NCBI RefSeq assembly: GCF_000152805.1
Contig: NZ_CH902578.1
Span: 1,602,162-1,666,161 of the forward strand
Length of the DNA stretch: 64,000 bases
Origin: Maritimibacter alkaliphilus HTCC2654
GTDB taxonomy: Bacteria > Pseudomonadota > Alphaproteobacteria > Rhodobacterales > Rhodobacteraceae
Direction: 5' to 3'
Made by a program: the position numbers and the translations under genes. The notes beneath the pieces are model-generated. The model ran no database searches and was not told the DNA's origin. It saw only the letters and a list, made by a program, of their open reading frames with translations. This document shows positions 51,154 to 60,656 of the stretch, one piece after another. Every line of letters starts with the position of its first letter. Position 1 is the first letter of the stretch.

Positions 51154-51210
51154 CGCGCCTTTCACGAATGGCGACTGTGTGCCCCGCGATTTCCCGGCTA
51201 ACGTCGCCCC

Positions 51211-51897
51211 ATGACCTACGATCTTTTTCTCGGTGACCAGACGTTTTCAAGCTGGTCGATGCGCGGCTGGCTCATGTTCGTGAAGTTCGGACTGCCGGTG
51301 AACGTCCATATGGTCGGGCTCTATGACGGGACGATGGCCGATGATCTTGCCGATCTCGCGCCCGCCCGGTTCGTGCCGGTCATGCGCACGCCGGAGGGGA
51401 TCGTCGTCGGCGACACGCTGGCCATGGCCGAAACACTGGCCGAGCGTCACCCCGACGCGGGTCTCTGGCCTGCCGATCCGGCCGCGCGGGGACTTGCGCG
51501 GTGGATGGTCGCAGAAATGCACTCCGGGTTCGGCGCGTTGCGCGGGGCCTGCCCGATGCAGCTTCTGCATCAGTATCGCGACTTCCCCGTGACGCAGGAG
51601 GTGCAGGCGGATCTGGCCCGGATCGAAACGCTCTGGTCAGTAGCGCAGGAGCGCCACGGCGGGGATGGCCCGTGGTTGTTCGGCGTCTATTCTCTGGCCG
51701 ACGTGTTTTATGCCCCCGTCGCGGCCCGGATCGCCGGATACGGTCTGACCGTCGGCTCGGCGGCTCAGGCTTATGTGGACACGCATCTGGCCGACCCGGC
51801 CTTTCGCGATTGGCGCACCGAGGGCCTGAAGAAAACCTATGACCCCGTGCCTTATGCGATGGACCTGCCGACCGCGCCGTGGCCCGGCCCGGCCTGA
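51211..51897 (+). CDS. Glutathione S-transferase family protein
   Basis: A 228-residue GST-fold protein. The thioredoxin-like N-terminal domain has FLGDQTFSSWSMRGWLMFVKFGLP, with the serine pair in FSSWS at the usual catalytic position, and the all-helical domain contains the N-capping box region GVYSLADVFYAPVAARI. Reaction and substrate are unknown. It stands alone between cobC and comM; the leader is short with no strong ribosome site. Confidence 0.88.
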   Translation: MTYDLFLGDQTFSSWSMRGWLMFVKFGLPVNVHMVGLYDGTMADDLADLAPARFVPVMRTPEGIVVGDTLAMAETLAERHPDAGLWPADPAARGLARWMVAEMHSGFGALRGACPMQLLHQYRDFPVTQEVQADLARIETLWSVAQERHGGDGPWLFGVYSLADVFYAPVAARIAGYGLTVGSAAQAYVDTHLADPAFRDWRTEGLKKTYDPVPYAMDLPTAPWPGPA

Positions 51898-51903
51898 GCC
51901 GCG

Positions 51904-51947
51904 TTAACCATTTTCTAACCACCTGCACGCTACCTTCCGTTAACCAT
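51904..51947 (+). promoter_or_regulatory. CtrA-type sites upstream of comM
   Basis: Two TTAACCAT octamers lie at 51904-51911 and 51940-51947. The first continues as TTAA-N7-CTAA, one base from the full CtrA box TTAA-N7-TTAA. The second ends 16 nt before the comM ATG. CtrA, through phosphorelay and quorum sensing, controls competence genes and gene transfer agents in Rhodobacterales, so this fits ComM. In this 66-nt gap the pair is unlikely to be chance, but the second site's closeness to the start is odd. Confidence 0.6.
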
Positions 51948-51963
51948 ACTCGGAGGGGGCCGC

Positions 51964-53478
51964 ATGGTCGCACGCGCCTATACCGTGGCGTTCGAAGGGG
52001 TCGAGGCGCGGACCGTCGAGGTGCAATGCGCCCTGTCCCCCGGCGTGCCCGCCTTTTCCATCGTGGGCCTACCGGACAAGGCGGTGAGCGAGGCGCGCGA
52101 CCGGGTGCGCGCGGCGCTGTCTGCCATGGCCATCGCCCTGCCTGCCCGCAAGATCACCGTGAACCTATCGCCCGCCGACCTGCCCAAGGAAGGCTCGCAT
52201 TTCGACCTGCCCATCGCGCTCGCGCTGTTGGCGGCCATCGGCGTGATCCCGGAGGAGGACGTGGCGCAGGCGGTGGCGCTTGGCGAATTGTCCCTCGACG
52301 GTTCGCTCGTTCCCGTGATCGGCGCCCTGCCCGCCGCGATGGCCGCCGCCGAAGACGACCGTGCGCTGGTCTGTCCCCAGGCCTGCGGCGCCGAAGCGGC
52401 CTGGGTCGGCGCGGCGCATGTGATCGCAGCGGGATCACTGGCCGCCGTCATCCAGCACTTCACCGGACAATCCCCGCTCCCCCCGGCCGATCCGGGCGAA
52501 GTGCGCGATGACGCGACGCTGCGCGATCTGGCCGACGTGAAGGGGCAGGAACGCGCCAAACGGGCGCTGGAGATCGCGGCGGCCGGGCGGCACCATCTGC
52601 TGATGACGGGGCCGCCGGGCTCTGGCAAGTCGATGCTCGCCGCGCGACTGCCGTCGATCCTGCCGCCGCTGACCCCCGCCGAGGCGCTCGAAACCTCGAT
52701 GATCCATTCGCTCGCCGGGCTGATCGACGAGGGCGGTATTTCCCGGTCGCGCCCGTTTCGCGACCCGCATCATACGGCGTCCACGGCCTCTATCGTCGGC
52801 GGCGGGCGTGGTGCGAAACCGGGGGAAATCTCGCTCGCCCATAACGGCGTCCTGTTCCTCGACGAACTGCCGGAATTCGCGCGGCCCGTGCTGGAAACCC
52901 TGCGCCAGCCGGTCGAAACCGGGGAGGTGGTCGTCGCCCGCGCCAACGCCCATGTCCGCTATCCCTGCCGCTTCATGCTGGTGGCGGCCGCCAATCCGTG
53001 CCGCTGCGGCCACCTGACCGATGCGTCGCGCGCCTGTGCCAAGGCGCCGGCCTGTGGCGAGGACTACCTCGGGCGCATCTCGGGACCGCTGCTCGACCGC
53101 TTCGACCTGCGGATCGAGGTGCCACCCGTGGAAATCGGCGACCTCGACCTTGCACCCTCGGGCGACACCTCGGCCTCGGTCGCGGCCCGGGTGCAAAAGG
53201 CGCGCGAAATCCAGACGGCGCGCTTCGACGGGCAGCCGCGCACGCGCACGAACGCCGATGCCGAGGGCAACCTGCTGACCGAGATCGCAACGCCGGAGGG
53301 CGAGGCGCGCGACCTGCTGCTCAAGGCCGCCGACCGGTTCGGCCTGTCGGCGCGCGGCCATCACCGGGTCTTGCGGGTCGCGCGCACCATCGCCGATCTT
53401 GCGGAGGCCGAGACGATCCGAAAACCGCATGTGGCCGAGGCGTTGTCCTATCGGCTCCCGGGAAACTTGCTCGCCTGA
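51964..53478 (+). CDS. comM: ComM/YifB family Mg-chelatase-like AAA+ ATPase
   Basis: A 504-residue AAA+ protein. The N-terminal Lon-like domain starts VARAYTVAFEGVEARTVEVQ and has VNLSPADLPKEGSHFDLPIALALL (in pieces); the ATPase domain carries Walker A GPPGSGKSMLAARLP, HNGVLFLDELPEF and the zinc cysteine region NPCRCGHLTDASRACAKAPAC. ComM is a hexameric helicase that promotes branch migration in natural transformation. GGAGG precedes ATG 51964. Two CtrA-type sites lie upstream. Confidence 0.93.
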   Translation: MVARAYTVAFEGVEARTVEVQCALSPGVPAFSIVGLPDKAVSEARDRVRAALSAMAIALPARKITVNLSPADLPKEGSHFDLPIALALLAAIGVIPEEDVAQAVALGELSLDGSLVPVIGALPAAMAAAEDDRALVCPQACGAEAAWVGAAHVIAAGSLAAVIQHFTGQSPLPPADPGEVRDDATLRDLADVKGQERAKRALEIAAAGRHHLLMTGPPGSGKSMLAARLPSILPPLTPAEALETSMIHSLAGLIDEGGISRSRPFRDPHHTASTASIVGGGRGAKPGEISLAHNGVLFLDELPEFARPVLETLRQPVETGEVVVARANAHVRYPCRFMLVAAANPCRCGHLTDASRACAKAPACGEDYLGRISGPLLDRFDLRIEVPPVEIGDLDLAPSGDTSASVAARVQKAREIQTARFDGQPRTRTNADAEGNLLTEIATPEGEARDLLLKAADRFGLSARGHHRVLRVARTIADLAEAETIRKPHVAEALSYRLPGNLLA

Positions 53479-53482
53479 CGGA

Positions 53483-54388
53483 TCAGGCGAGGCAGCGTTT
53501 CACGAAATCCGCGACGCCGGTGAGCGCATCACGCGCTTCCGGCACCCAGCCGTCGAAGATCTGAAACACATGCGGCGCGCGCGGCCAGGTCTGGACCACG
53601 ACCTCGCCACCGGCATCCCGGAGCACCTGCGCAAGCCGCACCCCGTCGTCGCGCAACAGCTCGTTCTCGGCATACTGGATCAGCACGGGCGGCGGCGCGG
53701 TGTAAGTGGCGAACAGCGGCGAGGCATGAGGGTCGGCCGGATCGTGTTTGCCGAGATACCAATCCACCAGCTCGTCGCGCCGTTCGGCGGGCAACATGCA
53801 CTCGGTCGCCGCATTGTCGGCGATGGAGGCCCCCGAAAAGGTGAAATCGGCAATCGGCGACAAGGCCACGACCCCGGCGGGGCATGCGCCCTCGGCACAG
53901 AGGTCGGCAAGCAGGCCGAAAATCAGGTTGGCCCCCGCGCTGTCCCCGGCAAGGATCACGTCGCGGGGTCGATACCCTTTGGCGATCACCGCCTCCCAAG
54001 CCGCGCGGATATCCTCGCGACCTGCCGGAAACGGGTCGGTCGGGGCCAGTCGATAGCGCGGCACGAAGACCTCAACCCCCGTCAGCCACGCGAGGCGCGC
54101 GCACATCGCGGCATGGGTCCGGGGGGAGCCGGATATGAACCCGCCGCCGTGGACATAGAGGATGAGTTTGCCCGGTCTGGGCGGATGCGAACCGGGTCGC
54201 GCCGAAATCCACAGCCCGCCGGACCCGGCGTCGCTGTCTCGATACAGCGCGTAAGGCGGCGCGCGGAACCAGCGGCGGGCGGCCCGTTCGAGAAGCCTCC
54301 GGTTCGCCTCGGGGGACCGGGCGCGCGCGAGAAGGGGCCTCACCGTCCGTCGCGACAGGAACGACAGGAGGGTGAGACGGACACTCAC
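53483..54388 (-). CDS. Alpha/beta hydrolase, hormone-sensitive-lipase type
   Basis: A 301-residue esterase or lipase. The oxyanion motif HGGGFISGS (80-88) and nucleophile motif GDSAGAN (S150) define the HSL (family IV) group, and a histidine near the end, in [12 protein letters not shown], completes the triad. Substrate unknown, probably short-chain esters. The start is a GTG at 54388 that overlaps the gshB stop (GTGA), so translation is coupled to gshB. No signal peptide. Confidence 0.87.
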   Translation of the reverse strand: MSVRLTLLSFLSRRTVRPLLARARSPEANRRLLERAARRWFRAPPYALYRDSDAGSGGLWISARPGSHPPRPGKLILYVHGGGFISGSPRTHAAMCARLAWLTGVEVFVPRYRLAPTDPFPAGREDIRAAWEAVIAKGYRPRDVILAGDSAGANLIFGLLADLCAEGACPAGVVALSPIADFTFSGASIADNAATECMLPAERRDELVDWYLGKHDPADPHASPLFATYTAPPPVLIQYAENELLRDDGVRLAQVLRDAGGEVVVQTWPRAPHVFQIFDGWVPEARDALTGVADFVKRCLA

Positions 54389-55326
54389 GCCCGGCGCGCC
54401 TCGATCGCCTCCCAGATCTTCGCGGTGATGTTCACGCCGTCGAAGCGTTCCAGTTCCTGAATGCCGGTGGGCGAGGTCACGTTGATTTCGGTCAGCCAGT
54501 CGCCGATGACGTCGATCCCGACGAAAATCTGGCCTTTCTCTTTCAGAAGCGGGCCGATCTTGGCGCAGATCTCGCGGTCGCGGTCGGTGAGCTCGACTTT
54601 CTCGGGGCGGCCGCCGACATGCATGTTCGACCGGGTTTCACCCTCGGCCGGGACACGGTTGATCGCGCCGACCGGCGCGCCATCGACCAGGATCACGCGC
54701 TTGTCGCCCTTGGACACCGCAGGGAGGAATTTCTGCGCGATCAGGGGCTCACGGTTGATGCCGGAGAAAAGCTCGTGAAGGCTCGACAGGTTCCGGTCGT
54801 TGGGGTCCAGCCGGAACACCCCCGCGCCACCGTTGCCGTAAAGCGGCTTGAGGATGATGTCGCCATGCTCGTGCTTGAACGCCTTGAGATCGGCGAGCGA
54901 GCGGGCGATCATCGTGGGCGGCGTCAGTTCGGGAAACTTCAGCACCAGCAGTTTTTCCGGGTAGTTGCGCACCCAGAACGGGTCGTTCAACACCAGCGTG
55001 TCCGGGTGGATCAGGTCGAGGATATGGGTCGTCGTGATGTACCCCATGTCGAAAGGCGGGTCCTGGCGCAGCCAGACCACGTCGAATTCGGAAAGATCGA
55101 CGGTCGTCTGTTCGCCCTTGGTGACGTGATGTCCCACTTCGCGCCGGAGTTCGATGGGCCATCCGGTCGCCAGAACCCGGCCTTCGCGAAAGACCAGACG
55201 ATCCGGCGTGTAGTAGAACAATTCATGCCCGCGCGCCTGCGCTTCCTCGGCGATCCGAAAGGTCGAGTCCGCGTTGATGTCGACCGCTTCGATCGGGTCC
55301 ATCTGGAAGGCGACTTTGAGGGCCAT
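54385..55326 (-). CDS. gshB: Glutathione synthase
   Basis: A 313-residue ATP-grasp enzyme that adds glycine to gamma-glutamylcysteine. Motifs are [54 protein letters not shown] and [21 protein letters not shown], which match GshB throughout its length. GGAG precedes ATG 55326. The order rsmI-yraN-gshB on one strand is typical of alphaproteobacteria. Confidence 0.95.
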   Translation of the reverse strand: MALKVAFQMDPIEAVDINADSTFRIAEEAQARGHELFYYTPDRLVFREGRVLATGWPIELRREVGHHVTKGEQTTVDLSEFDVVWLRQDPPFDMGYITTTHILDLIHPDTLVLNDPFWVRNYPEKLLVLKFPELTPPTMIARSLADLKAFKHEHGDIILKPLYGNGGAGVFRLDPNDRNLSSLHELFSGINREPLIAQKFLPAVSKGDKRVILVDGAPVGAINRVPAEGETRSNMHVGGRPEKVELTDRDREICAKIGPLLKEKGQIFVGIDVIGDWLTEINVTSPTGIQELERFDGVNITAKIWEAIEARRA

Positions 55327-55387
55327 GTCTCACTCCGGGCTGTTTGTCATTACATGGCCCAGCCACCGGGCAAGCACAATGCCCCCC

Positions 55388-55738
55388 TCACATGGTGATG
55401 TTGCGATAGCGCGCCATGCGCCCGGTCGCGTCGACCATGGCGAGGTCGAAGCGCATGTCCATCAGCATCCCGCCCGGCACCGAGCCCAGAAACTCGCAGG
55501 CCGACTGACAGATCCGCGCCAGTTGCGCCTGTGACAGCCGCTGTGCGGCCCGCGCAAGGTCGCGCGCCTTCTTGACCTCGACGAACACGAACCCGTCGCG
55601 GTCGCGCAGGACGAGGTCGATCTCGCCGCCCGATCCGCGCCAGCGCCGCGCGACGGTTTCATACCCCTCGCGTTCATACCCCCGCACGACGGAGTCTTCG
55701 GCTGCCATCCCGGCCAGATAGGAAACGCGTCCCGTCAT
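55388..55738 (-). CDS. yraN: YraN (UPF0102) family endonuclease-like protein
   Basis: A 116-residue protein of the restriction-endonuclease-like UPF0102 family. The signature is the catalytic-type core GGEIDLVLRDRDGFVFVEVKKAR, in which E-x-D and E-x-K are placed as in PD-(D/E)xK nucleases. Biological role is not settled. It begins 2 nt after the rsmI stop and is cotranscribed with it. A 61-nt gap separates it from the upstream start of gshB. Confidence 0.9.
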   Translation of the reverse strand: MTGRVSYLAGMAAEDSVVRGYEREGYETVARRWRGSGGEIDLVLRDRDGFVFVEVKKARDLARAAQRLSQAQLARICQSACEFLGSVPGGMLMDMRFDLAMVDATGRMARYRNITM

Positions 55739-55740
55739 TC

Positions 55741-56595
55741 TCAGTCCTTCTCCAGTTCCAGCGCGGCCTGATACACCTTGCGCCGGGGCAAACCATAGGC
55801 TTCGGCAACGGTCGCTGCCGCGTCCTTCAGGCTCATCTCGGACATGGCCCGTCGCAGGGCCGCTTCCATCGTTTCCTCGGCGACTTCGTCACGCCCGCGG
55901 TCGAGGACGACGACGATTTCCCCTTTCAAGGTGCGCTCCGCGACGGCATCGCGCAGTTCACCCAGCGTGCCGCGCAGGGTTTCCTCGAACTTCTTGGTCA
56001 ATTCTCGGCACACCGCCGCCTGACGCGCCTCACCCGCAATCTCGCACAAGTCCCCTAACAATTCCCTAATGCGCTTCGGGCTTTCGAACAGGACCACCGT
56101 TGCCGGAACCCGCACGAGGTCCGCGAGCCACGTCTTGCGCGCCCCGGACGATGAGGGGGCGAAGCCCGCGAAGAGGTATCGGTCGGTGGGCAGGCCGGAC
56201 AGCGACAGGGCGACGGGCACCGCCGAGGCGCCGGGCGCGGTCGTGACGAGGTGTCCTGCCGCGGCCGCCTCGCGCGCCAGCGCGTATCCGGGGTCGGCGA
56301 TGAGCGGCGTGCCCGCCTCGCTCACGTAGGCGACGGACTTGCCCTGCCCCAGAAGCTTGACGATCCCGGCGCGACCGTCCGGCCCCGAATGGTCGTGATA
56401 CGGGATAAGCGGGCGCCCGCCCACCGCGACGCCGTGGATGTCGAGCAGTTTGCGCGCCGTGCGCGTGTCCTCGGCCGCGATCACGTCGACGGCGGCCAGA
56501 ATATCCAATGCCCTGAGGGTGATATCGCGCGCGTTCCCGATCGGGGTCGCGACAAGATACAGGCCGGGGGCGAGCGTTCCGTGCTCCGGTTTCAA
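55741..56595 (-). CDS. rsmI: 16S rRNA 2'-O-ribose C1402 methyltransferase
   Basis: A 284-residue tetrapyrrole-methylase-fold enzyme that methylates ribose of C1402 in 16S rRNA. LYLVATPIGNARDITLRALDIL, AAEDTRTARKLLD, YVSEAGTPLIADPGYALAREA and FVGF-like YLFAGFAPSSSGARKTWL are classic RsmI phrases. No ATG is available: a stop lies upstream and the start must be the TTG at 56595, preceded by GGAAAGG. This is divergent from the LpoA-like gene. Confidence 0.93.
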   Translation of the reverse strand: MKPEHGTLAPGLYLVATPIGNARDITLRALDILAAVDVIAAEDTRTARKLLDIHGVAVGGRPLIPYHDHSGPDGRAGIVKLLGQGKSVAYVSEAGTPLIADPGYALAREAAAAGHLVTTAPGASAVPVALSLSGLPTDRYLFAGFAPSSSGARKTWLADLVRVPATVVLFESPKRIRELLGDLCEIAGEARQAAVCRELTKKFEETLRGTLGELRDAVAERTLKGEIVVVLDRGRDEVAEETMEAALRRAMSEMSLKDAAATVAEAYGLPRRKVYQAALELEKD

Positions 56596-56707
56596 GGGTG
56601 GACCTGCCTTTCCTGTCGTTTATGATGGGGCCGGATTGCCCGGGTGACCTCGACGCCCGCAGGATCGGACACGATCGCACGAAATAAGCGGGAGAAGGAT
56701 ACCCCCC

Positions 56708-57886
56708 ATGTTTGCTGTTTTGGACCGCGCCCGCAAGCTGTCAGCCCTCACGGTCGCACTTGTCGCGACCCTCATTCTGTCGGCCTGTGGGGCCACCATG
56801 TCGAATTCCGGTGGGCCGCGAATCGACACGTCGCAACCCGTTCCGGTGGCGCTGCTGGTCCCCGGCGGGTCCGCCAATGCGACCGATAACGCGCTTGCCT
56901 CGTCGCTCGAGAATGCCGCGCGCCTCGCGATGAGCGAGTTGGACGGTGTCACCATCGACCTGCGCGTCTACAACACCGCAGGAAACGCGGGCACGGCGTC
57001 GAGCCAGGCGCAAGCCGCCATCGCTGACGGCGCCAAGGTGATCCTCGGTCCGGTTTACGCGGAAAACGCGGCCGCCGCCGGCGTCGCCGCTGCGGCGCGC
57101 GGCGTGAACGTGCTGGCCTTTTCCAACAACCCGAGCGTCGCGGGCGGCAACGTCTTCATCCTCGGCAACACCTTCGAGAACACCGCAAAGCGCATGGTGA
57201 GCTATGCCGCGCGCCAGAACCGCGGGAACATCATGGTCGTCTATGGCCAGAGCCCGGCGGAAAACCTCGCCCGTGACGCGATCCTTCAGGCCATCGCGTC
57301 CACGCCCGGTGCCAGCCAGGCCGGCACCGCAGGGTTCGAGTTGAGCCAGAACGGTGTCGTGCAGGCGATCCCGGCGATCTCGTCGCAGGTCAAATCCTCC
57401 GGCGCGACCTCGGTCTTCCTGACCTCGGGCACCGACGGGGCCCTGCCTTTCGCGAGCTCGCTTCTGCGCGAAAACGGGGTGAACCCGCCTGCCGTGCAGT
57501 TCATGGGGATGCAGCGTTGGGATATTCCCGCCACCGCGCTGACGCTTTCGGGTGTTCAGGGTGGCTGGTTCGCGCTGCCGGACCCGGATCTTTCGGGCCG
57601 CTTCACCCAGCGGTATCAGGCCGCTTACGGCGCCCAGCCGCACCCGATCGCGGGTCTCGCCTATGACGGGATCGCCGCCATCGGCGCGCTCGTGAAGGCC
57701 GGCAAGGCCGATGCCCTGTCCGGCTCGGCCCTGACGCAGAGCCAAGGCTTCGTCGGTGTGAACGGCGTGTTCCGGCTGCGCGGCGACGGCACCAACGAAC
57801 GCGGTCTCGCCATCGCTCAGATCCAGAATCAGCAAGTGGTCGTGATCGACCCCGCTCCGAAAAGCTTCTCCGGTGCCGGATTCTGA
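56708..57886 (+). CDS. LpoA-like periplasmic-binding-fold lipoprotein (penicillin-binding protein activator)
   Basis: A 392-residue lipoprotein: lipobox LSAC with C27. The mature protein has a type I periplasmic-binding fold (VPVALLVPGGSANATDN, VILGPVYAENAAAAGVAA, NVLAFSNNPSVAGGN, MVVYGQSP). Genes of this kind divergent from rsmI are annotated as penicillin-binding protein activators related to LpoA of enterobacteria, but the alphaproteobacterial form lacks the TPR-like N-terminal domain and its role is unproven. GGGAG lies upstream of ATG 56708. The stop overlaps the start of glnD by 14 nt. Confidence 0.85.
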   Translation: MFAVLDRARKLSALTVALVATLILSACGATMSNSGGPRIDTSQPVPVALLVPGGSANATDNALASSLENAARLAMSELDGVTIDLRVYNTAGNAGTASSQAQAAIADGAKVILGPVYAENAAAAGVAAAARGVNVLAFSNNPSVAGGNVFILGNTFENTAKRMVSYAARQNRGNIMVVYGQSPAENLARDAILQAIASTPGASQAGTAGFELSQNGVVQAIPAISSQVKSSGATSVFLTSGTDGALPFASSLLRENGVNPPAVQFMGMQRWDIPATALTLSGVQGGWFALPDPDLSGRFTQRYQAAYGAQPHPIAGLAYDGIAAIGALVKAGKADALSGSALTQSQGFVGVNGVFRLRGDGTNERGLAIAQIQNQQVVVIDPAPKSFSGAGF

Positions 57887-60656
57887 TCTGCTCGAAGCGG
57901 TCAACGACGCTCCAGACGGGCTGATCGCCCCCGCAAACGACATCTTCGACCGCGTCGCGGTCGAAGCCGAGATCGAGCGGGCGGCGGACGAAGCGCCCGA
58001 TGCGGCGGCCATTCGCAAGGCGACGGTCGCCGCGCTCAATGCCGCACAAACCCACGGCCGCAACCTCATCAAGGCGCAGTTCCTCGCCAAACCGCGCGCC
58101 GCGCGCGAGGCAGTGCAAAGCTACGCCTGGCTGACCGACTGCCTCGTGCAGACCGTGTTTCGTGTGGCCGTGAAGCGCCTGCACCCCCAGCCGAACCCCA
58201 CCGCGTCGCAGAAGATGGCCGTTCTGGCCGTCGGCGGCTACGGGCGGTTCGAGATGGCGCCCTATTCCGACGTCGATCTGCTGTTCCTGACGCCCTACAA
58301 GATCACCGGATGGGCCGAGAGCGTGATCGAGTCGATGCTCTACATGCTGTGGGACCTGCACCTGAAGGTCGGGCACAGCTCCCGCACGATCAAGGACTGC
58401 CTCCGCCTTGGCAAAGAGGATTTCACGATCCGCACCGCCATGCTCGAGGTGCGTTATGTCGACGGTGACTTCGACCTCGCTCAGGAGTTGGCGGCGCGGC
58501 TTTTCGACGATCTGTTCGACGGGACGGCGCCGGAGTTCATCGAGGCCAAGCTGGAAGAGCGCACGCAGCGGCACAAGAAACAGGGCGGCCAGCGGTATGT
58601 CGTCGAGCCGAACGTGAAAGAGGGCAAAGGGGGGCTGCGCGACCTTCAGACCCTAATCTGGGTCGCGAAATACCTGCACCGTGTCGTGCGCGCCCGTGAA
58701 CTGCGCGACGTGGGCATGTTCACGGACGAGGAATACGCGAATTTCGCCGAGGCCAACAATTTCCTCTGGGCCGTGCGCTGTCACCTGCATCTGATCGCAG
58801 GCCGCGCGATGGACCAGTTGACCTTCGACCTGCAACTCGAGGTGGCCGAGCGGATGGGCTATGTCGACAAGGGCGGGCGGCAGGCCGTCGAACATTTCAT
58901 GCAGGACTATTTCCTGCACGCCACGCAAGTGGGGGAACTGACCCGCATCTTCCTGACCGGGCTGGAAAACGAGCACCTCAAGAAAGAGCCGATGCTGGTC
59001 GGCCTGTTCAAGCGGCGCAAGAAGGTCAAGCCCGGCTACAAGATCGAGAACGGGCGGCTGACGTTCGAGGACGAGGCGGCCTTTCTCTCGGACAAGCTGA
59101 ACCTGCTCAGGATCTTCGAGGAAGGGTTGCGGACCGGCGTTCTCATTCACCCGGACGCGATGCGCGTCGTGACGGCGCATCTGGACCTGATCGACGACGA
59201 CATGCGCGACGACCGCGAGGCATCGCGCATCTTCCTCGACCTGCTGCTCAAACACGGCAACCCGGAGCGTGCGTTGCGACGCATGAACGAGCTGGGCGTG
59301 CTGTCGGCCTTCGTGCCCGAGTTCGAGCCCATTGTCGCGATGATGCAGTTCAATATGTATCACAGCTACACCGTGGACGAGCACACCATTCAGGTGATCT
59401 CGGCGCTGGCCGAGATCGAACGCGGCGAACGGCTTGAAGAATTGCCCTATGCCTCGCGCATCCTGAAGGAGGGCGTGAACCGCAAGGTGCTGTATGTCGC
59501 GCTTTTCTGCCATGACATCGGCAAGGGCCGGGAAGAGGATCACTCGATCCTCGGTGCCCGGATCGCGCGAAAGGTGGCCACGCGGCTGGGGCTGACCAAG
59601 CCCGAGGTCGAGACGGTGGAATGGCTGGTGCGCTATCACCTGCTCATGTCCGACGTGGCGCAGAAACGCGACCTGTCGGACCCGCGCACGATCCGGGGCT
59701 TCGCCAAGGCCGTGTCGAACAAGAAACGGCTGGACCTCTTGCTTGTCCTGACCGCATGCGACATCCGCGGCGTCGGTCCGGGCACGTGGAACAACTGGAA
59801 GGCCGCGCTCCTGCGTGATCTCTATCGCCAGACCGCTCAAGCGTTGGACGAGGGCATCGAGGCGCTGAACACCACGGCGCGCACCAACGAGGCCAAGAAG
59901 GCCCTGCGCGAGGCTCTGGCGGACTGGGAGCGCAAGGACCTGCGGGTCGAGACCGGGCGCCATTACGACACCTACTGGCAGGGTCTGGGCAATGCCGAGC
60001 ACGTGGTGTTCGCCAACCTGCTGAACGGGCTGGGCGCGGATGAAATCCGCATCGGGCTGACGCAGGACCACGACCGGGATGCGACCCGCGCGGCCTTTGT
60101 GCTGGCCGACCACCCCGGCATCTTCTCGCGCCTCGCGGGCGCGCTGGCGCTGGTGGGCGCGAACGTGGTGGATGCGCGGACCTATACGACGAAAGACGGC
60201 TGGGCGACGGCGGTGTTCTGGGTGCAGGACCATGACGGCCACCCGTTCGAGGACATCAAGCTCAAGCGGCTCGAGGACATGATCCACAAGACGTTGTCGG
60301 GCAAGGTCATCGCCCGCGATGCGATGAAGTCGCGCGACAAGATGAAGAAGCGCGAAAAGGCGTTCACGGTCCCGACCAACATCACCTTCGACAACGACGG
60401 GTCCGACATCTACACGATGATCGAGGTCGATACCCGCGACCGCCCCGGCCTGCTTTACGACCTGACGCGCACGCTGGCCGACAACCACGTCTATATCGCG
60501 AGCGCGGTCATCGCGACCTATGGCGAACAGGTCGTGGACACGTTCTACGTCAAGGATATGTTCGGCCTAAAATTCTTCTCGGATGCGAAGATGAAATCCC
60601 TTGAGAAAAAACTGCGAGAAGCCATCGTGAAGGGCGCCGAGAGGGCCGACCAGTAA
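57873..60656 (+). CDS. glnD: Bifunctional uridylyltransferase/uridylyl-removing enzyme GlnD
   Basis: A 927-residue sensor that uridylylates PII when glutamine is low and removes UMP when it is high. Domains in order: nucleotidyltransferase with GGYGRFEMAPYSDVDLLFL, a helical linker, HD domain with LFCHDIGKGREEDHS, and two ACT domains (starting about DHPGIFSRLAGALALVGANV and DTRDRPGLLYDLTRTLADNH). The start is a GTG at 57873 inside the end of the previous gene; the next in-frame starts would remove conserved sequence, so GTG is kept. It feeds nitrogen control, including NtrC, and is 1 nt coupled to murJ. Confidence 0.94.
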   Translation: MPDSDLLEAVNDAPDGLIAPANDIFDRVAVEAEIERAADEAPDAAAIRKATVAALNAAQTHGRNLIKAQFLAKPRAAREAVQSYAWLTDCLVQTVFRVAVKRLHPQPNPTASQKMAVLAVGGYGRFEMAPYSDVDLLFLTPYKITGWAESVIESMLYMLWDLHLKVGHSSRTIKDCLRLGKEDFTIRTAMLEVRYVDGDFDLAQELAARLFDDLFDGTAPEFIEAKLEERTQRHKKQGGQRYVVEPNVKEGKGGLRDLQTLIWVAKYLHRVVRARELRDVGMFTDEEYANFAEANNFLWAVRCHLHLIAGRAMDQLTFDLQLEVAERMGYVDKGGRQAVEHFMQDYFLHATQVGELTRIFLTGLENEHLKKEPMLVGLFKRRKKVKPGYKIENGRLTFEDEAAFLSDKLNLLRIFEEGLRTGVLIHPDAMRVVTAHLDLIDDDMRDDREASRIFLDLLLKHGNPERALRRMNELGVLSAFVPEFEPIVAMMQFNMYHSYTVDEHTIQVISALAEIERGERLEELPYASRILKEGVNRKVLYVALFCHDIGKGREEDHSILGARIARKVATRLGLTKPEVETVEWLVRYHLLMSDVAQKRDLSDPRTIRGFAKAVSNKKRLDLLLVLTACDIRGVGPGTWNNWKAALLRDLYRQTAQALDEGIEALNTTARTNEAKKALREALADWERKDLRVETGRHYDTYWQGLGNAEHVVFANLLNGLGADEIRIGLTQDHDRDATRAAFVLADHPGIFSRLAGALALVGANVVDARTYTTKDGWATAVFWVQDHDGHPFEDIKLKRLEDMIHKTLSGKVIARDAMKSRDKMKKREKAFTVPTNITFDNDGSDIYTMIEVDTRDRPGLLYDLTRTLADNHVYIASAVIATYGEQVVDTFYVKDMFGLKFFSDAKMKSLEKKLREAIVKGAERADQ

